A stretch of DNA of 64,000 nt. It comes from Micromonospora sp. NBC_01796. Lineage in GTDB: Bacteria; Actinomycetota; Actinomycetes; Mycobacteriales; Micromonosporaceae. Below the pieces are notes generated by a model, which had not been told where the DNA came from, did no database searches, and worked only from the letters and a program-made list of their open reading frames with translations. The position numbers and the translations under genes were made by a program. The DNA lies in contig NZ_CP109078.1 of the NCBI RefSeq assembly GCF_035917455.1, positions 6,804,001 to 6,868,000 of the forward strand, in the 5' to 3' direction. This document shows, piece by piece, positions 17,273 through 25,365 of this stretch (positions within the stretch are counted from its first letter, which is position 1; the number at the start of each line of letters is the position of its first letter).

Positions 17273-18997
17273 TCAGTCGGCGCTCGCCTGCGCCGGCACG
17301 CTCTCGGGCACCGGCTCGTACTCGTTGACCTTTGCGATGGAGAGGCCGTGTGCGGTGTTCGCCTCACGTTCGACCATCACCTCGACCAGCACCGGTCGGC
17401 TGGTCCGCCTGGCCTCCTTGCTGGCCCAGGCGAGCGCGTCGCCGATCTCGCCCGGCTCGGTGACCCGGCGACCGGAGCAGCCGTACGCTTCCATGATCTT
17501 GACGTTGTCGGTGCCGTACTCGTCGTAGTGGATGTCCACCTCGAAGTTCATGCCGTAGCCGATCTCGGCCTGCCGGATCAGGCCGAGATACTCGTTGTTG
17601 AGCATCACCAGCACGAACGGCACGTTGTACTGGGCGGCGACGGCGAGCTCCTCGACCAGGAACTGGAACGAGTAGTCGCCCACCACGCCGACCACCTCGG
17701 CGTCGGGTCTGGCCGACTTGACCCCGATCGCGGCCGGGATCTCCCAACCGAGCGGCCCGGCCTGGCCGCAGACCTGGTAGTGCCGGGGCTTGAAGACGTT
17801 CTGGAACTGCCCGGACCAGATCTGGTAGAGCCCGATCGCGGTGACGAAGTACGTCTCCGGACCGAAGAACTCGTTGATCTCCCGGAAGACCCGGGGTGCC
17901 TTGATCGGCACCGAGTCGAAGTCGTCCCGACGGGTCAGTGTCCGGCGCAGCGTACGCACCCGCGACACCCACTGCCCACGGTCGACCTCGGCGCCGCGGC
18001 GCCGGACCGCGTCGAGCAGTGCCGCCAGGAACGCGCCGGTGTCCGACACGACACCGAGGTCCGGGCCGAACACCTTGCCGATCTGGGTGGGCTCGATGTC
18101 GACGTGGATGAACTTCCGGTCGCCCCGGTAGGTCTCCAGGTCACCGGTGTGCCGGTCACCGAACCGGGCGCCGAGCGCGAGCACCAGGTCGGACTCCAGG
18201 AAGGACGCGTTGCCGTAGCGCTGCGTGGTCTGGATCCCGGTCATCCCGGCGAACAGGTCGTGGTCCTCCGGCAGCGAACCCTTGCCCATCAGGGTGACCT
18301 GGACCGGGATGTTCAGCGTCTCGGCGACCTCGCGCAACAGGTCGGTGGCCTCGCCGAGGATGACCCCGCCACCGGCCAGGATGAGCGGGCGCTCGGCGGC
18401 CAGCAGCAGGTCCAGGGCGCGTTCCACCCGTGGCGGGTGCGGTTCGACCCGGGTGACCGGCAGCGGGGCGTCGATGGTGGCGTCCCACTCGATCTCCTGG
18501 CGTTGCACGTCCAACGGCAGGTCGATCAGGACCGGGCCGGGGCGCCCGGACCGGGCGATCCGGAACGCCTCCCGGAAGATCCAGGGTGCCTGCGCGGCCT
18601 CCTTCACCTGCACCGCCCACTTGGTCACCGGCTTGGCGATCTCGACGATGTCCACCGCCTGGAACGCCTCCTGGTGCAGCTTCGTGGTGGGCGCCTGCCC
18701 GGTGATGCAGATCATCGGGATGGAGTCCGCCTGCGCGGTGTAGAGCCCCGTGATCATGTTGGTCCCGGCCGGGCCGGAGGTGCCGATGGCGACACCGACC
18801 CGCCCGTTGGTACGGGCCCAGCCGTCCGCCATGTGGGTGGCGCCCTCCTCGTGCCGGACGATGAGGTGCCTGATGTCGCTGTTCTTCAACGCGGCGTACA
18901 GCGGCAGGATGGCGGCGCCGGGACAGCCGAACGCGATGTCCACGCCCTCCGATCTGAGCACGGTGACCACCGCTTCCATGCAGGGGATCTTGGCCAT
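17273..18997 (-). CDS. gcl: glyoxylate carboligase (tartronate-semialdehyde synthase)
   Basis: 574 residues. ThDP enzyme joining two glyoxylates into tartronate semialdehyde with loss of CO2. It follows E. coli Gcl closely: FGCPGAAILPLY near 23, GTSGPAGTNMITGLY, ADSIPMICITGQAP, FQAVDIVEIAKPV, HVDIEPTQIGKVF, CGQAGPLGWEIPAAIGV, and GDYSFQFLVEELAV as the Mg-ThDP site. Position 50 is Glu (RHEEGATHMADG), whereas E. coli Gcl has its hallmark Val51 there, so the canonical ThDP glutamate is present. The start is ATG at 18997 with GAGAGG 10 bases upstream; the ATG at 19006 is too close to that site. It is downstream of hyi (59 bp) in one operon. Confidence 0.88.
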   Translation of the reverse strand: MAKIPCMEAVVTVLRSEGVDIAFGCPGAAILPLYAALKNSDIRHLIVRHEEGATHMADGWARTNGRVGVAIGTSGPAGTNMITGLYTAQADSIPMICITGQAPTTKLHQEAFQAVDIVEIAKPVTKWAVQVKEAAQAPWIFREAFRIARSGRPGPVLIDLPLDVQRQEIEWDATIDAPLPVTRVEPHPPRVERALDLLLAAERPLILAGGGVILGEATDLLREVAETLNIPVQVTLMGKGSLPEDHDLFAGMTGIQTTQRYGNASFLESDLVLALGARFGDRHTGDLETYRGDRKFIHVDIEPTQIGKVFGPDLGVVSDTGAFLAALLDAVRRRGAEVDRGQWVSRVRTLRRTLTRRDDFDSVPIKAPRVFREINEFFGPETYFVTAIGLYQIWSGQFQNVFKPRHYQVCGQAGPLGWEIPAAIGVKSARPDAEVVGVVGDYSFQFLVEELAVAAQYNVPFVLVMLNNEYLGLIRQAEIGYGMNFEVDIHYDEYGTDNVKIMEAYGCSGRRVTEPGEIGDALAWASKEARRTSRPVLVEVMVEREANTAHGLSIAKVNEYEPVPESVPAQASAD

Positions 18998-19056
18998 AGT
19001 TTCCATACCTCTCGAATGGGCGGGGGAGACGCTCGGCTGTGGACGGACGGTGGCGG

Positions 19057-19893
19057 TCAGAGCCGGGCCGACGAACGGCGTTCCCGGGGAAGCCACCCGA
19101 AGCTGTCCGCGCTCGGCCCGAGCGGCTTGTACTCACAGCCCACGTAGCCGCGGTAGCCGGCCCGTTCGAGCTGGGCGAGCAACCCGTCGAGGTCGAGCTC
19201 ACCGGTGCCGGGCTGGTTGCGTCCCGGCGCGTCGGCGATCTGTACGTGACCGATGTGGCCGGTGTGGGTGGTGATCACCTTTTCCAGGTCCTCACCGTTG
19301 CTGGCCAGGTGGTACAGATCGCAGAGCAGCCGTACGTTGTGCTGCCCGGAGCCGACCCGTACCCGGTCGATCACCGCGCGCACGTCGGTGGCGGTGGCCA
19401 GCGGGTAGGCCGGGTTCTGCGCGCTGTTCAGCGGTTCGAGCAGCACGATCGCGCCGGCACCGGCGGCTGCCTCGGCGGCCAGCGCCAGGTTCTCCGCCGC
19501 CAGGTCGTCCTGCTCGGCCGGATCGACCCCGTCGACCCGGTTGCCGTACAGCGCGTTCAGGGCCCGGCAGCCGGTCGCCTCGGCGATCCCGACCGCCGAG
19601 GCGATGTTGGCCCGGAACCGGGCCGAGTTCGCCGGCTGGGAAAGCAGACCGCGGTCGCCGGCGGGCATGTCACCGGCGTCGAAGTTCAGCCCGACGAGCC
19701 GTACCCCGGCGTGGTCGAGCGCGTTGAGGAAGGCCGTGACGTCGCGGTCGGCCGGGACCGGCTCGGCGAACGGCCACCAGAACTCGACCGCGTCGAAACC
19801 GGCCGCGGCGGCCGCCGCCGGCCGTTGGAGCAGCGGAAGTTCGGTGAACAGGATGGAGAGGTTCACGTCGAACCGGAGGTCGTGTGCCGTCAT
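19057..19893 (-). CDS. hyi: hydroxypyruvate isomerase family protein
   Basis: 278 residues, TIM-barrel sugar-isomerase fold (AP endonuclease 2 superfamily). Interconverts hydroxypyruvate and tartronate semialdehyde. Marks are FDVNLSILFTELPLLQR at the N-terminus, GFDAVEFWWPF near 32, VLLEPLN with the metal-ligand Glu near 150, LLCDLYHLASNGED near 189, and HVQIADAPGRNQPGTGELD near 217. First gene of a hyi-gcl operon. No tartronate-semialdehyde reductase or glycerate kinase is in the window, so the product presumably flows to a hydroxypyruvate reductase elsewhere. No GntR-type site was seen directly upstream. Confidence 0.87.
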   Translation of the reverse strand: MTAHDLRFDVNLSILFTELPLLQRPAAAAAAGFDAVEFWWPFAEPVPADRDVTAFLNALDHAGVRLVGLNFDAGDMPAGDRGLLSQPANSARFRANIASAVGIAEATGCRALNALYGNRVDGVDPAEQDDLAAENLALAAEAAAGAGAIVLLEPLNSAQNPAYPLATATDVRAVIDRVRVGSGQHNVRLLCDLYHLASNGEDLEKVITTHTGHIGHVQIADAPGRNQPGTGELDLDGLLAQLERAGYRGYVGCEYKPLGPSADSFGWLPRERRSSARL

Positions 19894-19949
19894 GCGCGGG
19901 AACTCCTTGCGGACCGGGCCGGTGGGCCGGCAGATGGGGGTGGACCGGT

Positions 19950-19988
19950 GCCGCCGCCCGCGCCGGTCGCGACGGCACGGGCGGCGGC
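19950..19988 (-). terminator. hairpin between the aldehyde dehydrogenase and hyi
   Basis: Perfect 11-bp arms (19950-19960 with 19978-19988) with an internal 17-base loop, just beyond the aldehyde dehydrogenase stop at 20002. Confidence 0.65.
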
Positions 19989-20001
19989 TGGCGGTGGGGA
20001 C

Positions 20002-21543
20002 TCACACCGCCGGATACCGGGCGTGCGAGGGGAAGTTGCCATACAACCGCTCGTCGGCGGGTCCCTCGGTGACCGCGTGGACGAGCAGCGCGCCGCCGAC
20101 GAAGGCGCCCCGCCAGGACGCGCCCTTGCCGCCGAAGACCTCCTGCCGGTCCCCGCGCGAACGGGGCCGGTTGACGCCGACCTTGAACGCCTGGAGTTCG
20201 GCGCCGAGCCGGTACGCGGTCGCCTCGTCGTCACAGGCGATCGAGGCGACCAGCGCCCCGTTGCTGGCGTTCATCGCGGCCAGCAGTTCCGCCTCGGTGT
20301 CGACCAGCACGATGGTGTCGACCGGCCCGAACGGCTCGGCGTGGAACAGCGGCGAGGACGGCGGTGGGGCCAGGATCGCCGTCGGCGGGAGGTACGCCGA
20401 GGTGTCCTGACCCGGCAGGAAGCTCCCGCTGTCCAACGAGCCCCGGTAGATCGGTACGCCGCCCTTGTCGATCGCCTCGTTCACCGCGTCGTTGAGCTCC
20501 TTGACCTTGGCGTCCTTGATCAGCGGGCCGAAGTCGAGCTCGGGGAAGTCCTCCTGACCGGGCTCGATCGCCAGCGGGTGCCCGAACCGCACCCCCCGCA
20601 CCGCGGGCAGGTACGCGTTGAGGAACCTGTCGAACAGCGACCGCTGCACCACGTACCGGGGGTAGGCGGTGCAGCGCTGCTTGGCGTACTCGAAGGACTT
20701 GCGGACGTTGGCGGTGAGCAGGTCCCAGTCGGTGAACTCCCACACCCCCCAGCAGTTGAGTCCCTCCTGTTCGAGGACGTGCCGCTTGTCCGAGTCGACC
20801 AGTCCGGCGGCCACCTGGCCACCGACGTCGCGACCGCCGACGAAGAAGACGCAGCCGATCTCCGGCGCGGCGACCAGGACCGAGGAGAGTTCCGCGCCGC
20901 CGCCGCTGATCAGGGTGAACGGCAGTCCGTGCCGGGCGGCGATGGCCACGGCCAGGGTCAGGCAGCTCACCCCGCCGTCGGAGGGTGCCTTGGCGATCAC
21001 CGCGTTTCCGGCGAGCGCCTGGACCAGCATCGCGTGCACGATGACGCTCATCGGGTAGTTCCAGCTCGCGATGTTGCTGATCGGCCCGGCCAACGGGGTC
21101 CGCCCGTCGAGCATGTCGTCGATCTCGTCGACGTACCAGCGGACCCCCTCGATGCACCGGTCGACGTCGGCCCGGGCCAGCCGCCAGGGCTTGCCGATCT
21201 CCCAGACCAGGAGCAGGGCGAGCAGGTCACGGTGCTCCGCCAGAGCGTCCAGGGTGGTGCCGACCCGCGCCTTGCGTTCGGCCAGCGGCAGGGCGGACCA
21301 GGTTCGGTGGGTGTCGAGTGAGGCCCGGACCGCGGCGGTCGCGGTTTCCCCGGTGACCCGGGGCGGGCCGGCGATGGGCGTCCCGTCCACGGGGGAGGTG
21401 GCCAGGGCGGGCACACCGTCGGGTTGCCACCGGCCATCCCAGTAGTTGCAGAGGCGGCCGTCGAGGAACGCCTCGGGCGCCACCGTCCGGCAGCGGGCAT
21501 AGACGTCTGGCCAGGCGGTGCCAGGCTTGAGGATCAGGGGCAC
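20002..21543 (-). CDS. aldehyde dehydrogenase family protein in the oxalate regulon
   Basis: 513 residues, ALDH superfamily. Cofactor-site motif ISNIASWNYP (about 155-163), FFVGGRDVGG (about 233-242) in place of the usual FTGS, Glu260 in LEQEGLNCWG and the likely catalytic Cys291 in AKQRCTAYP. The surroundings of the Cys and the missing FTGS mark an uncommon subfamily. It has its own promoter with the best GntR-type palindrome of the window and a terminator after it, so it is a single-gene unit. Candidate reactions are CoA-acylating interconversion of oxalyl-CoA and glyoxylate, oxidation of formyl or glyoxylyl groups, or oxidation of a semialdehyde; the sequence does not decide. Confidence 0.82.
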   Translation of the reverse strand: MPLILKPGTAWPDVYARCRTVAPEAFLDGRLCNYWDGRWQPDGVPALATSPVDGTPIAGPPRVTGETATAAVRASLDTHRTWSALPLAERKARVGTTLDALAEHRDLLALLLVWEIGKPWRLARADVDRCIEGVRWYVDEIDDMLDGRTPLAGPISNIASWNYPMSVIVHAMLVQALAGNAVIAKAPSDGGVSCLTLAVAIAARHGLPFTLISGGGAELSSVLVAAPEIGCVFFVGGRDVGGQVAAGLVDSDKRHVLEQEGLNCWGVWEFTDWDLLTANVRKSFEYAKQRCTAYPRYVVQRSLFDRFLNAYLPAVRGVRFGHPLAIEPGQEDFPELDFGPLIKDAKVKELNDAVNEAIDKGGVPIYRGSLDSGSFLPGQDTSAYLPPTAILAPPPSSPLFHAEPFGPVDTIVLVDTEAELLAAMNASNGALVASIACDDEATAYRLGAELQAFKVGVNRPRSRGDRQEVFGGKGASWRGAFVGGALLVHAVTEGPADERLYGNFPSHARYPAV

Positions 21544-21863
21544 GGGAGCCTCCAGGGCGTCGGGTGTCCTGCGAAGGTGCTGGCGGGCCGGGTCGCGTCA
21601 GGCGTCTGGTACGCCGAGGACGCCGGCGTCGCGCCGCTGGCTGGCCGGCACCGGATCCCGGTGTGCACGGCTGGAGCCAATCGGCGTACTGCATACAGTA
21701 TGCTGTTCGTGGATCCAGTGCAAGCTTCCCGTGCCGGACAACAGCTTCTGGCGTGCGGTTTTGTACCCGTCCCGGTGGCGGATCGACCGCACCGGTCCAT
21801 GTGGAGCGATGATGCGGGGTTCGCCGGGGGCGAGGCCGGGTCCCGCGACAGGCGGCCGGTGGA
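21544..21863. other. 320-bp intergenic region holding the aldehyde dehydrogenase control region
   Basis: No gene is seen. The only clear structure is the palindrome and promoter at 21691-21723; the 148 bp between it and the start codon would be an untranslated leader. Confidence 0.5.
21691..21723 (-). promoter_or_regulatory. aldehyde dehydrogenase promoter with perfect GntR-type operator
   Basis: GCATACAGTATGC at 21691-21703 is a perfect 13-bp palindrome about one central base. On the minus strand TTGCAC (21723-21718), 17 bp, TACTGT (21700-21695) places the -10 inside the palindrome, a classic repressor layout. Confidence 0.7.
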
Positions 21864-22859
21864 TCAGGCCGCGGTGGGTACCGCCGCCCGCCGGGCCACG
21901 GACCGGGCCAGCAGATCGGTGGCGGCGTACACGGTACGGAGGGTGGGTGCCGGGGCACTGGTGATGTCGGCCATCTCCACCACCGCCGCGACGATGGCGT
22001 CCAGTTCCAGTTCCTTGCCCGCCTCCAGGTCCTGCAACATGGAGGTCTTGTGGTGGCCGACCCGCTGCGCACCGTCGATCCGCTTGGCGATGGAGATCTC
22101 CGGATTGCTGCCCACCCGGGCGGCGATGTCCAGCGTCTCCTCCATCATCTGCGCGACCACCTGACGGGTGCCGGGGTTCTCGCAGATCTCGATCATCGTG
22201 GCCCGGGTCAGGGCGCTGATCGGGTTCAGTGAGACGTTGCCCATCAACTTGATCCAGATGTCGTCCCGCAGCCGGGGTTCGACCGGGCACTTCAGGCCAC
22301 CGGCGATCATCGCGGCGCTGAACTCCGTACAGCGTCGCGAGATGGTGCCGTCCGGTTCCCCGATCGAGAACCGGGTGCCCTCCAGGTGGCGGATCACCCC
22401 GGGTGACTCGATCACGGTGGCCGGATAGACCACGCAGCCGATCGCCCGCTCCGGTTCCATCACCGCCGAGGTCTGGCCGTCCGGATCCACCGCCTGGATG
22501 CGCTGGTTCTCGTACGGCCCGTCGAGCTTGTGGAAGTACCACCACGGGATGCCGTTCTGGGCCGCGATGAGCGCGGTCTGCGGCCCGAGCAGGGGAGCGA
22601 GCAGCGGCCCCGCCGAGGCGTAGGAGTGTGCCTTGAGCCCCAGGAACACGTAGTCCACCGGGCCGACCGCGGCGGGATCGTCGGTGGCGTGCGGATGTGC
22701 CGAGAAGTCCCCTCGGGGACTGAGGATCCGGACTCCGTTCTGTTGCAGGGCGGCCAGGTGCGCACCGCGGGCGATCAGGTGAACGTCCACTCCGGCGCGG
22801 CAGAGGGCCGCGCCAACGTAGGCGCCGATGGCGCCTGCTCCGAGCACTGCGACTCGCAC
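21864..22859 (-). CDS. PanE-family reductase, candidate oxalyl-CoA reductase
   Basis: 331 residues. N-terminal Rossmann domain (MRVAVLGAGAIGAYVGAAL) and C-terminal ketopantoate-reductase helical domain (WIKLMGNVSLNPISALTR near 221 with the catalytic Lys; MLQDLEAGKELELDAIV near 276). It carries AQNGIPWWYF near 102, typical of a PanE-like subgroup. In Methylobacterium extorquens a PanE-family protein (PanE2) was identified as the oxalyl-CoA reductase that makes glyoxylate, so the same role is plausible here beside frc, gcl and hyi. The start is GTG at 22859 after AGGGAG; the GTG at 22883 lies before that site. Its promoter region carries two GntR-type sites. Confidence 0.78.
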   Translation of the reverse strand: MRVAVLGAGAIGAYVGAALCRAGVDVHLIARGAHLAALQQNGVRILSPRGDFSAHPHATDDPAAVGPVDYVFLGLKAHSYASAGPLLAPLLGPQTALIAAQNGIPWWYFHKLDGPYENQRIQAVDPDGQTSAVMEPERAIGCVVYPATVIESPGVIRHLEGTRFSIGEPDGTISRRCTEFSAAMIAGGLKCPVEPRLRDDIWIKLMGNVSLNPISALTRATMIEICENPGTRQVVAQMMEETLDIAARVGSNPEISIAKRIDGAQRVGHHKTSMLQDLEAGKELELDAIVAAVVEMADITSAPAPTLRTVYAATDLLARSVARRAAVPTAA

Positions 22860-22893
22860 GGGCTGCTCCCTTCGAGCGCACACAAAAAGACCA

Positions 22894-22929
22894 GGCTTCT
22901 GTATGCGTTATGGGGAGTACAGTATGCAA
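22894..22929 (-). promoter_or_regulatory. panE-like promoter with two GntR-type sites
   Basis: On the minus strand TTGCAT (22929-22924), 18 bp, CATACA (22905-22900). Site 1, 22894-22906, and site 2, 22915-22927 (GAGTACAGTATGC), each have one perfect GTATGC arm and one degenerate arm, and they cover the -10 and the -35. Confidence 0.55.
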
Positions 22930-23098
22930 TAGGGGTTCGTCACTGACAAGCCTCGACGACCAGCGCCCGGAACGGGCGCCGGTGACGCCTTGCCGCGTAC
23001 GGCCCGCTGTAGGGTCTGCCTCTGACGACATGCCGCCACCCGACGCACCCAGCAGGGACGCGGCCGGGGGCGGGTGGCGAGGAGGGTTGTTCCACAGC

Positions 23099-23920
23099 GT
23101 GGCGAAGACGTTGAAGATCACCAGCAGGAACGCGAGCTACCAGCAGTGGCAGGCGTTGCTGACCAACCGCACCAAGCGCCAACGGGCGGGCGAGTTCCTG
23201 GTCCAGGGCGTACGACCGATCACCCTCGCGGTGCAGTACGGGTGGACCATCCGCGCCCTGCTCCACCCGTACGGCCAGGGGTTGTCGAGGTGGGGGCGGG
23301 ACCTGCTCGACCAGGTCGACGCCACCCGCGTCCTGCTCGCCCCGGAGCTGATGCGCGAACTCGGCGGCAAGGACGACGAGTCACCCGAGATGCTCGCCGT
23401 GGTGGAACTGCCCGAGGACCGGCTCGATCGGCTGCCCGAGCGGGCCGACCTGCTGGTGGTGGTCTTCGACCGGCCGACCACGCCCGGCAACATAGGCACG
23501 CTGGTCCGGTCGGCGGACGCGTTCGGGGCCACCGGAGTGGTGATCACCGGACACGCGGCCGATCCCTACGACCCGAAGGCGGTCCGGGCCAGCACCGGTT
23601 CGCTGTTCGCCACCCCGGTGGTCCGGGTCGCCACCCACCGCGAAGTGGTCGACTGGGTGAGCGACCTACGCGTCCGGGACCTCCCGGTGGAGATCGTCGG
23701 CACCGACGAGCACGGTGAGGTCGACGTCGCCGACTACGACCTCACCGGGCCGAGGGTGGTGCTCGTCGGCAACGAGACCCACGGGCTCAGCGCCGCCTGG
23801 CGGGACGCGGCCGACCGGACCGTCCGGATCCCCATCACCGGTGCCGCCAGCTCCCTGAACGCGGCGGCGGCCGGGACGGTCGTCCTCTACGAGGCCGCCC
23901 GCCAGCGGGCACGGAGGTAA
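23099..23920 (+). CDS. TrmH/SpoU-family RNA 2'-O-methyltransferase
   Basis: 273 residues. N-terminal substrate-binding domain (SRNASYQQWQALLTNRTKR near 10, RAGEFLVQGVRPI near 30) and a SPOUT knot domain with the three motifs: VFDRPTTPGNIGTLVRSADA near 122, VVLVGNETHGLS near 221, and IPITGAASSLNAAAAGTVVL near 243. It methylates ribose in tRNA or rRNA using SAM; the exact site is unknown. GTG at 23099 is preferred because homology starts there and GGAGGG lies about 12 bases upstream; ATG at 23030 is an alternative. It is divergent from the panE-like gene and probably unrelated to oxalate use. Confidence 0.85.
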   Translation: MAKTLKITSRNASYQQWQALLTNRTKRQRAGEFLVQGVRPITLAVQYGWTIRALLHPYGQGLSRWGRDLLDQVDATRVLLAPELMRELGGKDDESPEMLAVVELPEDRLDRLPERADLLVVVFDRPTTPGNIGTLVRSADAFGATGVVITGHAADPYDPKAVRASTGSLFATPVVRVATHREVVDWVSDLRVRDLPVEIVGTDEHGEVDVADYDLTGPRVVLVGNETHGLSAAWRDAADRTVRIPITGAASSLNAAAAGTVVLYEAARQRARR

Positions 23921-24030
23921 CCGGGCTCGGCGCGACGGGCGGCGGCACGGTGCAGTGAACGCCCTCGACGGCGCAGGCCGGCGGGGGGACCACCGGACTA
24001 CGCCGTCACGGGGCGGTACGGCGCGGGGGA

Positions 24031-25188
24031 CTACGCCGCGCTGTACGAGTGCTGGCCCGTCCCGGCCAGACTCCCGCCGTCCACGATCAGGTACTCGTCC
24101 CGGATCGGCCGACCCTGGAAATAGGACTCCAGGATCTCCCGGGTGCCGGCGGCGTAACGTGCCTGCGCCGACAGGGTGGTGCCGGAGGTGTGCGGCGTCA
24201 TGCCGTGGTGCGGCATCGTCCGCCACGGGTGGTCGGCCGGCGCTGGCTGCGGGTACCAGACGTCGCCCGCGTAGCCGGCGAGCTGGCCGGACTCCAGGGC
24301 ACGTACCACCGCGTCCCGGTCGACGATCTTCCCACGGGCGGTGTTGATCAGGTACGACCCGCGCCGCATCTTGCCCAGCAGCGCCTCGTCGAACATGTTC
24401 TCGGTCTCCGGGTGCAACGGGCAGTTGATCGTCACCACGTCGCAGACCCGGACCATCGACTCCGCGTCCGGGTGCCAGGTGAGGTTCAGTTCCGCCTCGA
24501 TCTCCGGGGCGAGCCGGTGCCGGTCGGTGTAGTGCAGCGCGACGTCGAACGGCTTGAGCCGGCGCAGCACCGCCAGACCGATCCGGCCGGCGGCGACCGT
24601 ACCGACGGACATCGCCTCCAGGTCGTACGCACGGGCCGAGCAGTCGGCGATGTTCCAGCCGCCGTCGCGTACCCACTGGTGCGAGGGGAGGTAGTTGCGG
24701 ACCAGCGCCAGGGTCATCATGACCACGTGTTCGGCCACGCTGATGCTGTTGGAGTAGGTCACCTCGGCGACCGTGATGCCCCGGTTGATCGCGGCGGTCA
24801 GGTCGACGTGGTCCGAGCCGATGCCGGCGGTCACGGCCAGCTTCAGGTTCGGCGCCTTCGCGATCCGCTCCGCCGTCAGGTACGCCGGCCAGAACGGCTG
24901 GGAGATGACGATCTCGGCGTCGGCGAGCTCCCGCTCGAAGGTTGAGTCGGGGCCCTCCTTGTCCGAGGTGACAACGAGGGTGTGGCCCAGCGATTCGAGA
25001 TAGGACCGCAGTCCGAGCTCACCGGAGACACTGCCGAGCAGCTCACCCGGCGTGAAGTCGATCTTCTCCGGGCTCGGTACGGTCTGACCGCCGGGGTAGT
25101 GGTTGATCTGCGGCACGCTGTCCCGGGCGTAGGAACTCGGGTATCCGGTGACCGGGTCGTCGTAGAGCACGCACAGCACTTTCGCCAT
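24031..25188 (-). CDS. fdh: NAD-dependent formate dehydrogenase (metal-free)
   Basis: 385 residues. D-2-hydroxyacid dehydrogenase superfamily enzyme oxidising formate to CO2 with NAD+. Nearly full match to the Pseudomonas-type enzyme: N-terminal DDPVTGYPSSYARD segment, AVTAGIGSDHVDL near 119, SNSISVAEHVVMM near 145, nucleotide loop VGTVAAGRIGLAVL near 196, YTDRHRL near 221 with the Asp that favours NAD+ over NADP+, NTARGKIVDRDAV near 282, and catalytic His in TPHTSGTTL near 332. It removes the formate made from oxalate and yields NADH. A same-strand LysR gene lies 177 bp upstream. No GntR-type site is seen. Confidence 0.95.
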   Translation of the reverse strand: MAKVLCVLYDDPVTGYPSSYARDSVPQINHYPGGQTVPSPEKIDFTPGELLGSVSGELGLRSYLESLGHTLVVTSDKEGPDSTFERELADAEIVISQPFWPAYLTAERIAKAPNLKLAVTAGIGSDHVDLTAAINRGITVAEVTYSNSISVAEHVVMMTLALVRNYLPSHQWVRDGGWNIADCSARAYDLEAMSVGTVAAGRIGLAVLRRLKPFDVALHYTDRHRLAPEIEAELNLTWHPDAESMVRVCDVVTINCPLHPETENMFDEALLGKMRRGSYLINTARGKIVDRDAVVRALESGQLAGYAGDVWYPQPAPADHPWRTMPHHGMTPHTSGTTLSAQARYAAGTREILESYFQGRPIRDEYLIVDGGSLAGTGQHSYSAA

Positions 25189-25365
25189 GAGCGGTTCCTC
25201 TTCTCATTGCGATTGGGACGGACGGCGGTCCGGAAATGGAGAGGGCAGTAGGAATGTCGCCCCGTGGTGGGTGGATTTCCGTGGCCGCTTCCTGAACACT
25301 TCCCAGCCTGCGCCGCGTACGCGCCGGTCACAATGAGCAGTTCCCGAACGGCCGATCGGCGGAAC

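Noticed and set aside
17195-19147. 650-codon plus-strand open frame across gcl
   Set aside because: It is Gly/Asp/Val/Arg-rich shadow text opposite gcl, a typical result of high GC content; many similar long frames lie opposite mutB, fdh, the acyl-CoA synthetase and others.
23030-23098. ATG 23030 as the start of the TrmH-type gene
   Set aside because: The added 23 residues are Pro/Gly-rich without family similarity; kept only as an alternative to GTG 23099.
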